Of a DNA stretch of 64,000 nt, positions 11,102 through 21,294 are shown in pieces (within the stretch, counting starts at the first letter, position 1; every line of letters starts with the position of its first letter). Location: NCBI RefSeq assembly GCF_018687715.1, contig NC_056758.1:9554501-9618500 (forward strand), written 5' to 3'. The notes beneath the pieces are model-generated. The model was not told the origin of the DNA, searched no databases, and saw only the letters and a list, made by a program, of their open reading frames with translations. The DNA is from Carya illinoinensis (taxonomy: Eukaryota > Streptophyta > Magnoliopsida > Fagales > Juglandaceae). The translations under genes were made by a program, and so were the position numbers.

Positions 11102-13352
11102 TGTGATACCCTGTTTTTACGTGTGTTTTTATTGAAAGAGTATTTTAATTTAATTAAAATATTGGTTCTTTTATTTTAAATTATCGTATTTTAATTGGAT
11201 TTATTTAGTTGTGAAATTTATTTTGTAGAGCTTTCTTAATATTAATTATTGTTTTGAGTTTAAATTGTTGCTTAGTTTATTTTAGTTTGTTTTTGGATTT
11301 AAAATTATGTTGTTAGTTTTTACTAGTTATTTATTATATTTTAGCTAGATGTTGTGTTTAAAGTATTTTATTCGATTTATAGCCTTTAAAGTTATTTTCG
11401 TTGGATCAGTTTCTGAATTTCAGAGGTGAGGACTGGACCTCATTTCTTTTCCCCATATTTTCTTTTTCTCTGTTCTTTTTCCTTTCTCTTTCTTTTCTCT
11501 TTTTTCTTTCTTTTTCTCCACTTCTTTCCTCCGGCTTCTCTCTCCCCGTGCGCGCGCCTCTCTCTCCTCCATTTCGCCGTTTTCTTCTTCTGCCTAGAGC
11601 CGCCGTTCACCGGCGCTGTGACCTACACCGCCCAACCAATTTTCTTCCCCTCCTACTGGTGATCATCCCCACCAAATTTCACATCCATCCGAGCCACCGT
11701 TAACCACCACGAGCTCCTCCAAATCACGATGCCTTTTCTCTCCAGTGCCGTCGTCATTCCACCTCCGGCCACCATCTTTTCACAACTTTATCACCGACCT
11801 CTTGCCGTCCTAAACCACCCATTTTCAGCTCCGATCCATCATCGGAGCAGCCCCCACAACCTTACTTTCTGTTTTGGGATTTTTGGCCTTCCACCGCCAT
11901 TTTCTCCGCTACCCACGGCTAACCCTCACTTCCACTAGTTTCATAAACACCTCTAAGTCATTCTCTGTCAATCCTAAGCCTTGGTTTGTTCCCATTCAAA
12001 AGTGGGTATATCACAACCCACGGCCATAGTGTTTTTACACTATTACGTTGCTTTTTCTTCACCTTTTTTCAGCTCGTTGATACTTCAAAAATTATTATAT
12101 AGTGCTGTAAGTATTTTCCAAACTTCATTTTGGATTTAAATATATTATTGATTTTACAATAAATTTGTGACTGGTTGGTTATTCCGGACTGAGTCTGAGG
12201 AGTCGAGGTTCGGATGGAGTTGATGACGGAGTTGTTTGTTTGTTGTTGACGTTGAGAATTGTTAGATATTTTGTGTCATGCCATTTGCATTGCACAGTGC
12301 ATGCATATACATGTGTTGGATATTGAAAACTTTATTTCAAGTGTAAATGGATTTTCGGGTGCGTGTGTATCACGACCCCAAGCCGGGATGTGGTATTATC
12401 TTGGTGGAGCTCCTCTGATCACTTGGGAGTGGATAATGCTGAGTGACATCGCCTAGGTTATCATTGGGCGATGACCGAATCGCACAATACAGTAACGCTA
12501 TTGTGTTGACTTTGTGGTCCCTTGGCTGGCGGGGACTAGAGGATGCCTGGTCCCAGTACACACTGGGTGCAAGATTGGGTATCGCTCATTTAGATGTCAC
12601 ATGCGTGGTCGTTACCTGCGGTGTGACATATGAGCCAGAGTGTGCAGATGATTCCTATGGGAGATCATGGTGCATGCATTAATTGAAACTGGTTTTGGAT
12701 ATTGGATATGGGCCCTTTTCTAGGGAAATGGCGAGGTTTTGTAAGAGGATGTTGTGATCCATTTTCTGGGAAAATGGTGGTTTTCTTAGTTTGGGCCATT
12801 ATTTGGAATAATGGCAAGAACTTGTTTTAAAGGATATGTTTTGGGCCAAAATCCCATTTTGGAATGTGTGGAAAAATGTGAATTTTTGGAACATGTGCAT
12901 TTGGCATTTTTTCATGCATATTGTTGAGTATAGTATATTTTTATCTTGTGGTGTATGGATTATTACTTACCTGCGGCACCATTTTTGATACTGTAGATTT
13001 TGATACAGAGGTTGAGGAGGAGGAGGCTGAGCCCGAGGTGGCGGCTCCGCCAGAGTATTGACTAGGAGTTGTTTTAAGTTGGAAATTATCTTTACTTGTT
13101 TTTATGTTATGTAATTTAGATTTGAAACAATGTTGAAATTTGTAATATTTTATTATGCTTGTTTAAGTGATTTTGTATTTAAACAAAAATTATGGTACCT
13201 AGTTGTAAGACTTTTATTATCCGCTGCGTGGTTTTATTGTGCACATGTTGCATGTACACACTTGGCACTTGCGATGGGATATGTGACCCGTGTTGTCATC
13301 ATCCTGACGTCTCGATTCCCACGTGTCCGTACGTGGGAGTTGGGGCGTCACA
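11102..13352 (+). mobile_element. solo LTR, diverged relative of the 21-30 kb gypsy LTR
   Basis: Begins TGTGATACCC and ends GGGGCGTCACA, flanked by the perfect 5-bp duplication GTATA (11097-11101 and 13353-13357). It is colinear, with substantial divergence, with the LTRs of the gypsy at 21295-30632 read on their minus strand. Shared blocks include a pyrimidine-rich stretch (11455-11530), a GCGCTGTAAGTATTTTCC-like segment near 12104, GAGTCTGAGGAGTC at 12191, GTGTATCACGACCCC near 12365 and GAGGCTGAGCCCGAG near 13023. The TSD and lack of internal sequence show LTR-LTR recombination. No coding capacity; ORFs inside are composition artefacts. Confidence 0.85.
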
Positions 13353-13456
13353 GTATACTATTACATAATAGTATAATGATATATATAGTATATATATTAT
13401 AATAGTAAAATTTGTATATACTATACTAGTATATATTAATATACTATATTAATATG
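13353..13456. repeat. AT-rich block, middle part
   Basis: TATAGTATATATA-type low-complexity sequence between the solo LTR and the hAT-like element; a continuation of the block at 10920-11101. Confidence 0.7.
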
Positions 13457-13472
13457 CTTATAAGTAGGCCTG

Positions 13473-14725
13473 CTCTTCTCACTAAAGTCTAACACGGCAA
13501 AGAGCATCAAAGCGGTGCTATGAACTTTAGAAATCTGACCCTTTCTCTCTGAAAACCCTTTCTCTCTGAAACCTCTCTAACCCCCCAACCCAGAGGCGCT
13601 CGACGAGGGGGGTGGGAGCTTCGTCTCCCGCTCCCCCCCCCTCCCCCGTTTGTTTTTTTTTTTGTTTTTTCGTTTTTGTTCTTTTTCTTTGTAGGTTTCT
13701 TCGAGTCAATAAGGGAGGATGCCGCTCCGGTCTGTCCAGCTGCCGACCGTCAACACGCACCCCTCCAAGGTGTTGGCCAGGTGCCGATCTACAAGCCCGC
13801 CAATCGTGGTGCCTATCGGAGAGGGGTGGTGCCAGCACGAGCGGGTCGAAGTCTCGGCTCTCTGCGGCGTGTGGCTGTCATGCGCCTTCAAGGGACCACC
13901 TGCAGATGAGTTTCTAGGCTTCTTCGGATCCTCAGTCTCCGGTTCTTCATGTTTCCGAACGGCGGTGCTCCTCCTAGAGTTAGTTTTTGAGTCGAGCTCG
14001 GCCTCTGTTTGCCAATTGTTTATGCTCTGTTTTTCATTTTTTGTTCGCGTCCGGTTGTCCCTTTGCATGTTCTCTGCCATTGTTGGTTGGTGTCGCCGGT
14101 GTGGGTGTTTTCCGTTTTCGCTTTTTGGTGTTGGTTTTTTGTGTCGGTGATTTGCACGGCCTTTGCCGCCGTGGTTCCTGTTAGTTATTGGGTTGTTCTG
14201 TTTGTTTCTTGTGAAGTCCACGGTGTGGTTATGAGTTTTTGTGGGGCTCAATCTGAGGTAAGGCTGAGAGCGGCGGGCGATGTTATGGCCGGTGGTCGTA
14301 CGCCCGGCCTCCGCTGAGGGGGTTTCTGTGGTCCGTACGCAAGCTGGGTGCTCGTCTCGTGGAGGCTCGTGATGCCGAGTGCCTGTGGAGGATGTGCCGC
14401 TAGAGCTCATGCCGTGCTTGTGGTTGTTTTGTTTTGTTGTTGTTAGTTTTTTGTTTCGTTTGGTTTGTCAGTTTCTAGGTTTAGTGTAGTTGAATGCTAG
14501 TGGACTGTTTGTTCATGGCAGTTGTATCCCGCTTTCTGCCTCCTTGGAGGTTGGAGGGGTCTTCGTCTGTGGTCTTATAGAGCTTGTTAGAAGTTAAGAC
14601 AATGTCCGTTACCTTGTGTGCGGGGAAGCTCCTGAGCAGTTGCGTTAGTTGGCTTACTTGTTAAGTCACAGTTGTAACTTCGTTTGATGAATGCAATGAA
14701 GTATATTTCTCAAAAAAAAAAAAAA
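13473..14725 (+). mobile_element. non-autonomous poly(A) retroelement inside the hAT terminus
   Basis: Ends in an A run at 14712-14727 and is flanked by the 11-bp direct repeat AAGTAGGCCTG (13462-13472 and 14726-14736), as expected for a LINE-mobilised insertion. The repeat includes 3 bp of host flank and the first 8 bp of the hAT-like element. The 5' part is pyrimidine-rich with TTTCTCTCTGAAA repeats; the middle is GC-rich; the 3' part has GTTGTAACTTCGTTTGATGAATG before the tail. ORFs exist on both strands (up to 234 codons on the minus strand) but none resembles a known domain, so I treat it as non-coding. It appears related to the element at 15567-16445. Confidence 0.6.
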
Positions 14726-14944
14726 AAGTAGGCCTGTTCATCCGACCTGGCCCGAACTGAAAAGATACTGTTCCAACCCGACCCGAAAACATAACCTTTC
14801 GATAAAAGGACTTTTGCGCCGGTGAGATTAACCGAACTGAAAATTTTCAAAAATTAACTGATTAATTGGAAAAAACTTTGAAGATGGTCGTACCTCATAG
14901 GCGGAAGCTTTGTAGATGAAATCAGCCGAAGAAATAATGGAGTA

Positions 14945-15330
14945 ACCCATGAAATCTTCTTCCTAACACTCACCGGCGACGGCGAGCACCAATTCAGCCC
15001 GACAGTCATCGACTCCCTCATCTCGATTCTTTCCCTAGTCAAATCCCAAGTCGTTCATGGCTCCGCTCTGATTACCACAGCCCACGGCAAGTTCTTCTCC
15101 AATGGATTTGACCTATCTTGGGCCCAAGCAGCCGGATCCTCCTTCGGCACCCGCGAGCGGCTCCACCACATGGTTGAGTCCTTCAGACCGGTCGCCTCCG
15201 CGCTTCTCTAGCTCCCTATGCCCACCATAGCCGCCATAAACAGCCACGCTGTCGCCGCCGGATCACGCTCAGCCATGACTACGTCTTCATGCGGCACGAT
15301 AGAGGCGTGCTATACATGCCCGAGGTCGAC
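14945..15330 (+). pseudogene. captured fragment of peroxisomal enoyl-CoA hydratase/isomerase gene
   Basis: One frame encodes a crotonase-fold N-terminal segment: FFLTLTGDGEHQFSP, then SALITTAHGKFFSNGFDLSW (CoA-binding/oxyanion region), then RLHHMVESF and LPMPTIAAINSHAVAAG. After a frame change it continues LSHDYVFMR...RGVLYMPEVD. This matches plant peroxisomal delta3,delta2-enoyl-CoA isomerase (ECI family), which helps degrade unsaturated fatty acids. An in-frame TAG lies at 15210-15212, the frame is lost at about 15268, and the C-terminal part is absent. It is GC-richer than the surrounding DNA, consistent with capture from a host gene by the hAT-like element. Not functional. Confidence 0.75.
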
Positions 15331-15566
15331 TGAGTCCCTTGTATCCGAAAGAGAGTAAAAAGAAAAGTCAAGAAGTCCCTTCTATCCAGAAACTCGAGAA
15401 GTCACTTAGAAACGGGTAACGGGTAATTCCCGATAAAATGGAAAACGGGTACGGCCATTCCTGCTTCCGAAGAACATAGAAACGGTTCGGGCATTTTTGG
15501 TCTGTTCGGGTTGGCTAAATCAGCCGGCTTGGAAGACCGGCTTATTTGTACACCCCTACTTATAAG

Positions 15567-16445
15567 CACCACCCTTCATATGCCAAATAGGCGATGCGAG
15601 AGAGAGAACATCCAACTTCTCTCTAGAATCCCAACACCCAAACTGTTCAATAGAGGGGGGAGATTCGGCTCCTCCATTCTCCTCCCTCCTCACCTTCTCC
15701 TGCCCTCTTCTCTCTAGGTTTCCCTTTATTTTTGTTGGGGTTTTTTTGGTTTTACCAGGTTGAGGAGGACGAAATGTAGATCTGCATCTCTTCGACAGCC
15801 AGTGGATAACACACACCACACTACAAGATTTCCAAGATGCCGATCTATGAAAAGGGAGAAAAAGTTTGCCGAAAGGGGCCGTGCATGTGCCACTCGCGCC
15901 GGTTGAAGTTGGAGTGTGTGATCCATGTGCCTCCATCCAGGGAGGTTTTCTGCTGCCACGCGCGGGTGTTTTGGGGCCAGGGTCACTAGCCGTTTCAGAT
16001 ACGCTGCTTGTCATTTTCCCAAGGTGGCGCGCGCCTAGACAACCTTGGTCTTCTTAGTTTTTTTGTGTTTCCTTTGGTTTTTTCATGGGTTTTCGTTTAT
16101 TTACTTTGTTTTAGGTTGTACTAGAAAAAAACAAAAATGCGAAAAAAGTAAAAAAAATAGAAAACATTGTCTCTAGGACCTGAGGTCCGTAGAGTTTGTG
16201 CTCCACTTCAAGGGAGTGGGAGCCTTGTGTGCTGTCTTAAACATTGGTGTAAGTAAAACATCTGTCCCTCAGATAGTTAGTCTGGGGGCACTGGACAAGT
16301 CCTTGTTAGCCACAAAGAAATTTATTTGTTGGGGAGGTAGAAGAGTTAGAATTTGACTTGTATTTCTTAGGTAAGAAGTTGTAACTGTCCATTTTATGAA
16401 TGAATGAAACAATGTTTCATTGTAAAATATATATATATATATATG
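15567..16445 (+). mobile_element. second non-autonomous retroelement of the same type
   Basis: Lies between a copy of CTTATAAG at 15559-15566 and another at 16446-16453, so it probably inserted next to the hAT-like element with that octamer as target duplication. It shares organisation and short blocks with the element at 13473-14725: a CT-rich 5' part, GATGCCGATCTA (15836-15847 versus 13780-13791) and a 3' end GTTGTAACT...TATGAATGAATGAAA. It ends in a TA microsatellite rather than poly(A). No coding domain found. Confidence 0.5.
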
Positions 16446-16620
16446 CTTATAAGTATAGACTACCATATATATAGTAACAAAATATATATATATATATATA
16501 TATAGTAATGAAATTTATATAGTTTATATAGTGTATACATTTAGTATACTACTATATTTTACATAGTTTTTATTATAATGTACTTATATATATATATATT
16601 ATTAATCATAATGTACTTAT
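16430..16620. repeat. AT-rich block, right part with TA microsatellites
   Basis: TATATATA runs (16426-16444, 16479-16503, 16586-16600) and TATAGTATAC words, continuing the block at 10920 and 13353. Confidence 0.7.
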
Positions 16621-17030
16621 ATATTTTATAATGTTACAAAGATTTACCCTATTCGAACATGGTATATTTAGTTCGAACAAGGAAATCATTTGTTCGAACA
16701 TAATAAAATCTATTCGAACAAATAATTTAATGCAAATGCGTTCGAGCTGACAAGGTATGCGTTCAAATGAAACTGTTCGATACAAACATACCCAATTCGA
16801 ATGTCGAACGTTAGTTGCACAAAACAACCTCCGCTACAAAGCCCATCTTCATCGCTACAGCTTCCAACGCCGCTATAGAACAACCAATTGATGTCGTCTA
16901 AGAGCTATGCCCCCCTTTCATGCATCGTATTGTTAATTTAAATAGATGAAAATGTTGGTTGAAAAGGAAAAAAGGGGTCGAATCCAATTTGACCCCTTTT
17001 TGTTGTTTTCTAGCCATCACACATAGATTT
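16620..17030. other. TTCGAAC-rich stretch outside the CACTA boundary
   Basis: About ten copies of TTCGAAC or one-base variants at 16650-16810, resembling the subterminal repeats at 18660-19140 and 47160-47420. GTTACAAAGATT at 16632-16643 also occurs at 47372-47383 beside the right subterminal array. Probably a remnant of a related CACTA-type element; no terminus seen. Confidence 0.4.
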
Positions 17031-17099
17031 TGGCTGTAGAAATGGTGGAGTGAAGTCTAGCTTAACATGTTTTGGACCGATTAAAACCAAGGATTCTTG

Positions 17100-18020
17100 A
17101 TGAGTCTATTATTAGCGATAGAGGATGGGGCCCAGTTTTTCAATAGAGGGGTGTGACCTATCTAGACATGGTCACTGAGTTTTACACGACCATGGGTCAG
17201 ATGGAGGCTTACTCAGAGTCCTTCTCGTTCACTATTCGAGGATTGACCATTACTATATCTGCAGACATAATTGTTGATTTTCTCAGGATCACATAGGATA
17301 TTGATGCATATCCTGTACAACAACCGACAGCAGGGACAGAGGATGAGGTACCAGCAGATGAGGGACCCCAAACAGACGACAAGATTCGTCAGTTGATTCA
17401 TGACGAGTCAGCTCCTCCATATGATGGAAGCAAGGTGATCAAACAGGTTGATTGTATTTTATTTTTTTGCATGTTGAATTTTATTGTGATGCATAATATT
17501 GATTCGAGGAAACACAAGACTGATTTCGGCATCGAAAGGGCTCAATTTATGTTACCGATAGCATGAGGAGATCCGATTGATCTGCCTTTGTACACCCTAC
17601 TCCATATCCAATCTGAGTCACAGTATTCGAGTAGAGGTAATCTACGATATGTTTTGATGATCTCTAACCTCCTAGTCCAATTGGGGGTTAATGTGTGGAT
17701 GACAGATCGGGGGCAACCACAGATTAGACCCCTTAACAAGATCACCTTTAACATGATGAGGGCCACTTGCGGAGAGCTCGCATTAATGTTTCAACAGCAC
17801 AAGAAAGTGGCACGGAACGTGATCTAGCTTCTGCTAATGCTGTTGGTGATAGAAAGGCTACAGGGGCTACTATCACAGAGATATGATCCCTCATTGATGA
17901 GTATCGCACATTTTTGATCCAAGAGATGAAGAGGATCACTAGGCCTATCATGGTTCGACTGCAGGAGCTTGAGGGAAGCCTTAATGTCATCAAGGAGGAC
18001 TTGGATACTATGACATAGTA
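17100..18020 (+). pseudogene. plant transposon-protein domain (PF20167-like), decayed
   Basis: One frame with several stops reads YLDMVTEFYTTMGQMEAYSE and FTIRGLTITISADIIVDFL, then an acidic linker ending DDKIRQLIHD. After a gap it continues FGIERAQFMLPIA, IDLPLYTLLHIQSESQYSS and LRYVLMISNLLVQLGV. This order (an EFYTNM-like motif, an RG...S..I..FL motif, then a block with a ...Q...LGV ending) is what I know from the 'putative plant transposon protein' domain found in many plant repeat-derived ORFs. No catalytic residues can be pointed to. The role of this family is unclear. Identification is by pattern only. Confidence 0.4.
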
Positions 18021-18471
18021 GTTTTATTTTTTATTTGAATTTTTGTTTTGTAATTAACATGTTGTGGATTTAATTCATATTTCCTTTTTATTTGTTATAT
18101 ATTAACAATTTATGACAATATAAAAAATGATACTCCATAGAAAATAATGTTGTTTAAATTGAAAACTTTTATTTAGCATAGAAAAGTTATTAATTAAGTT
18201 TTAAATTAATTACATAAAATTCTTAGGAATATGATATATTTTTATTTAACACTTATAATAATAAAGCCGTATAGGTAGATTTTTTATCATTTAAAAATGA
18301 TAACTAATAAATTCAAATAATATTTATTTTTAAAATGTTTGAGTGTACAGTTTGAACACTTATTATAAGTGTTTGAACATTTTATAAATGTGTGCGAATA
18401 AAAACAGATTGTTCTAAAGTATTTTAAACCATTCGAACGGTTTTTCTTCTTAAAGATGAAAATTTTCATTT

Positions 18472-19140
18472 CACTACAACAAAAATTGGATCTAGTGACA
18501 GATGAAACTGTCACAAGAAATGAAAAAAGGTCACGAAATACATTAGGTGACGGTTAATAACGGTCACCACCACTGTCACGTAATGTGCGTCATAGAATAC
18601 ATTTGGTGACAATTTACTGTACAAGCGTCACTAAAAATATTTTTAGTGATGGTTGGTGATGTGCCGTTTGAAATAACATTCAAACGTTTACTTTTCTATG
18701 ACAGTTAGAATTTGTCACCAAATTTTACGTTCGAACGTTAAATATAACATTCGAACGTAAACTAGACAAATTGACATCCGAATGAGAGAAGGTAACGTTT
18801 GTTGATTATAGTTTGAACGTATTATATTTATGTTCGAATGTTTATATGTCCAAATGTTACGCTCGAATTTAGATTCCAACGTAAACGAACCAATGTCCGA
18901 ACATGCATATCATAACGTTCGGACGTCCATTCAAATGTTAAGAAACTAGAGTTCGGATGCAAGAAGTACGTTCAGAGGTTTGGAACATTAAACGTTTAAA
19001 CATTCGAACGTTATATTCATTTGACAGTGTAAACATTCAAACGTTTTGTTCTAATTTTGTGTGGTTATGTTCGAACGTGTGTTCGAATGTGGAATATTGT
19101 TCAAGGATATTTTATTTACATTCGAATGTACATATCAAAA
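18472..19140. repeat. CACTA left terminus and subterminal repeats
   Basis: Terminal CACTACAACAAAAATTGG is followed by a GTGAC/GTCAC-rich part (18497-18620) and then about 15 copies of an ACGTTCGAACGTT-like palindromic motif between 18660 and 19140. In En/Spm-type elements such subterminal motifs bind the TNPA product during transposition. Confidence 0.7.
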
Positions 19141-19422
19141 ATACTAAAATCATCCAATTAATAAACATACCAATTGTATCATATTACATAACATATTTCA
19201 CAACCAACAATGTTTGCAACTGTTTTCAAATGAGATATTAAAAATTTAATACACTAATAAAATTTATTTCTTTTTCTTTCCTCGTCCACCATGATTCTAT
19301 TGCAATGACATAACACGCTCCATTTGCAACATCATCTCCCGTTGTACTTACTTTTGGACCTCACTACGTATTCTTTCCTCCTGGTCTCTTTGTTGGTCCT
19401 GCAAACGCGTCTCTAAATGAGA

Positions 19423-20919
19423 TTATCGCTCTAAGAGGGACTCCAACTTTTGCTGTTTGGACCTCATATACTCATTCTTGTATCGTGCAGCTTCTAAATA
19501 TTTGGTAAGCTTATTAATTTGTGAAGTCAATAAGGTTGAGGAGGATGAACTGGAATGTTTGAAAAATCGTCCCAAGCCTCTTGCCATACTAGAGTTGGGC
19601 ATGAGCACTTGTGTGAAAATATCTATGTCACTAGGAGAGGATTCACTGGAAGCTAACTGCATTTGCATCATTTTTCCCTACAGTTTGAAAAATCAAAACA
19701 CACAATAAGTAACATATTAAAAGAAATACAAATAAAAAATAATTTAACAAAAGGAACACCGGTTACATAATTAATTGCAGCGGTAAGATCCATCCACTCA
19801 CTATGCTTATTAGTGTGAGCAGCAGTATAGACATGAACGAGGGAAAAGTTTTCAGGATCATCACGTTTCTAACAAAATGACATTAGCAAGTTAAAAAAGA
19901 TAGTGTTAGTACTTATATAAAAGAATAATAGGAAAATAAATGAGTTATATAGTTTATTAATGATCATTTTTTCGCAAGACGATGGAATGATCTTGAACCA
20001 GCACGATGGTGAATACTCAGAGCAGATGTATTATGTGCATTTGTAGAACTTAAGTGCTACAAAATTAATTAAGAATATTAATTTTAATATATATATACAT
20101 ATAATATAAACGACAAATATAAATGTAAATAATTAAAAGAAATAAATCTAGAATACTTGATATTCTGGAGATGCAAAAAGATCACCACACTTTATCCAGT
20201 CGTCTAACTTCATTTGCTGGAAATGGGACTGTGCAGTCTTTTCAAATGTCTCAAACTTCTTGAAGTGGTCATGAAATCGTCCCTTGTGATGTCGAAATAG
20301 TGTAGCCATTAACTCATTCACAGTTCTCAAATCCTCACTACGACCAAAGTCGAGGTCAAATTCATCATAATTATAAATTAATTACGTCAAAAATATGATA
20401 TACTAATCTAGGTGAAAAAAATGAACTGTCAAAGTAAACTCACCAACACACGACTTCGAATGTGTTCCTTAATCTCATTCGGCACATCTCACCAGCAACG
20501 CACATAAAATGAAGCATAAGCTCGGACTACTGTGCCAATATAGGAAGAAAGTGCTACTGCACTATCATCCACTTCTCTAGTGGAATTATCAGGAATTGTG
20601 ACTTTCAGTTTGCTATGCCTTCAATTTTTCTCAAGTGAGATGCCGCGTGTATAGCCACTACAACGTTCTTTGTAATGTTAACTTCAACTAATAGATAATA
20701 TTATAATTTTTATAGTTATATAGTTATTGAGACAAAAGTATTAATTATATAATTAATTATCAATGACATTTCCTTACTAGTAGGTGTAGACTGTGCATCA
20801 TTCTTTGTAATGTTAACTTCATCTTCAGGAACGGACTCCTCAGGTGGGGAGTCCTCAATGGATTCGGGACTTGGACATCGGGGAGGAGGCACATTTCTTC
20901 TTTGTCTTTTTGGCGGCAT
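19423..20919 (-). pseudogene. TNPA-like CACTA gene (Transposase_24/Ptta family)
   Basis: Minus-strand exons, reading right to left. 20919-20716 is a proline/acid-rich N-terminus, MPPKRQRRNVPPP...PEESVPEDEVN. 20600-20440 has SYIGTVVRAYASFYVRCW, a stop, then DVPNEIKEHIRSRVL. 20350-20148 has RTVNELMATLFRHHKGRFHDHFKKF...LDDWIKCGDLFASPEYQ. 19671-19423 is a C-terminal coiled-coil part ending LTKYLEAARYKNEYMRSKQQKLESLLER. The central blocks are those of the plant Ptta/En/Spm Transposase_24 domain, the TNPA-type DNA-binding partner of TNP2. Exon joints look intron-like but are not proven, and at least one stop (near 20490) breaks the domain, so probably inactive. Confidence 0.6.
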
Positions 20920-21028
20920 ACTTAAAAATGATTATATATACCAAAAAAATTTAATTAGAAGAAATTAATTATTATTTAAAAATTCTATACTCACCTATAT
21001 GAATAAATGAATAAAGTTTTTAGTACTT

Positions 21029-21294
21029 TTAGTCTTCATCTTCGGATGTATTTTCCATGCTTGTTTCAAAATCTCTCTCTATAACATCTTTATCATCATC
21101 ATCAACCTTTTTTTCGTCCTCCTTATCCACTTCCCCCCTGGATTCTTCTTCGTCTTCTTCTTCTTTCTCACTTTCTTGAATTGAATGATCATTTAATACA
21201 GACAGGTTGAGATGGACGAGTGAGATGTCATCTTTACATAAGGGCAGCAACTCGAGTGCATCGAGGTCAACAAATAAATTAATACTCCCTCCAT
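21029..21294 (-). pseudogene. CACTA TNP2 transposase, C-terminal part
   Basis: The minus-strand frame reads GGSINLFVDLDALELLPL followed by a strongly acidic tail (SEKEEEDEEES..., DDDDKDVIERD) and a stop at 21029-21031. It is the direct continuation of the frame that ends at 30633: removing the gypsy at 21295-30632 and one copy of its TCCAT duplication joins the two halves without a frame change. Acidic C-termini are usual after the DUF4216 domain in TNP2-type proteins. Confidence 0.7.

Larger units (their letters stand above)
13465..15558. mobile_element. hAT-like element carrying a captured gene fragment
   Basis: The outer ends are inverted relatives: left TAGGCCTGTTCA (13465-13472, completed at 14729-14740) and right TGTACACCCCTA (15547-15558), which match at 9 of 12 positions when one is reversed. 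Both are flanked by the 8-bp direct repeat CTTATAAG (13457-13464 and 15559-15566), the duplication length made by hAT transposases. Excluding the retroelement inserted at 13473-14725, the element is about 830 bp and has no transposase. Its interior holds a piece of an enoyl-CoA isomerase gene, so it behaves like a gene-capturing (Pack-type) non-autonomous element. The short, imperfect TIR is the main doubt. Confidence 0.6.

Noticed and set aside
11401..11938. ORFs of 69-100 codons in the solo LTR
   Set aside because: They are in the CT-rich LTR tract shared with the other LTRs and are not conserved as protein.
13706..14410. 234-codon minus-strand ORF in the non-autonomous retroelement
   Set aside because: Low-complexity basic sequence with no recognisable domain, overlapped by open frames on the plus strand; explained by GC-rich composition.
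18472..18620. Whether the GTGAC inverted motifs alone mark a small MITE
   Set aside because: The CACTA terminus, TTCGAACGT array, TNPA and TNP2 follow in the expected order, so a single CACTA element explains it better.
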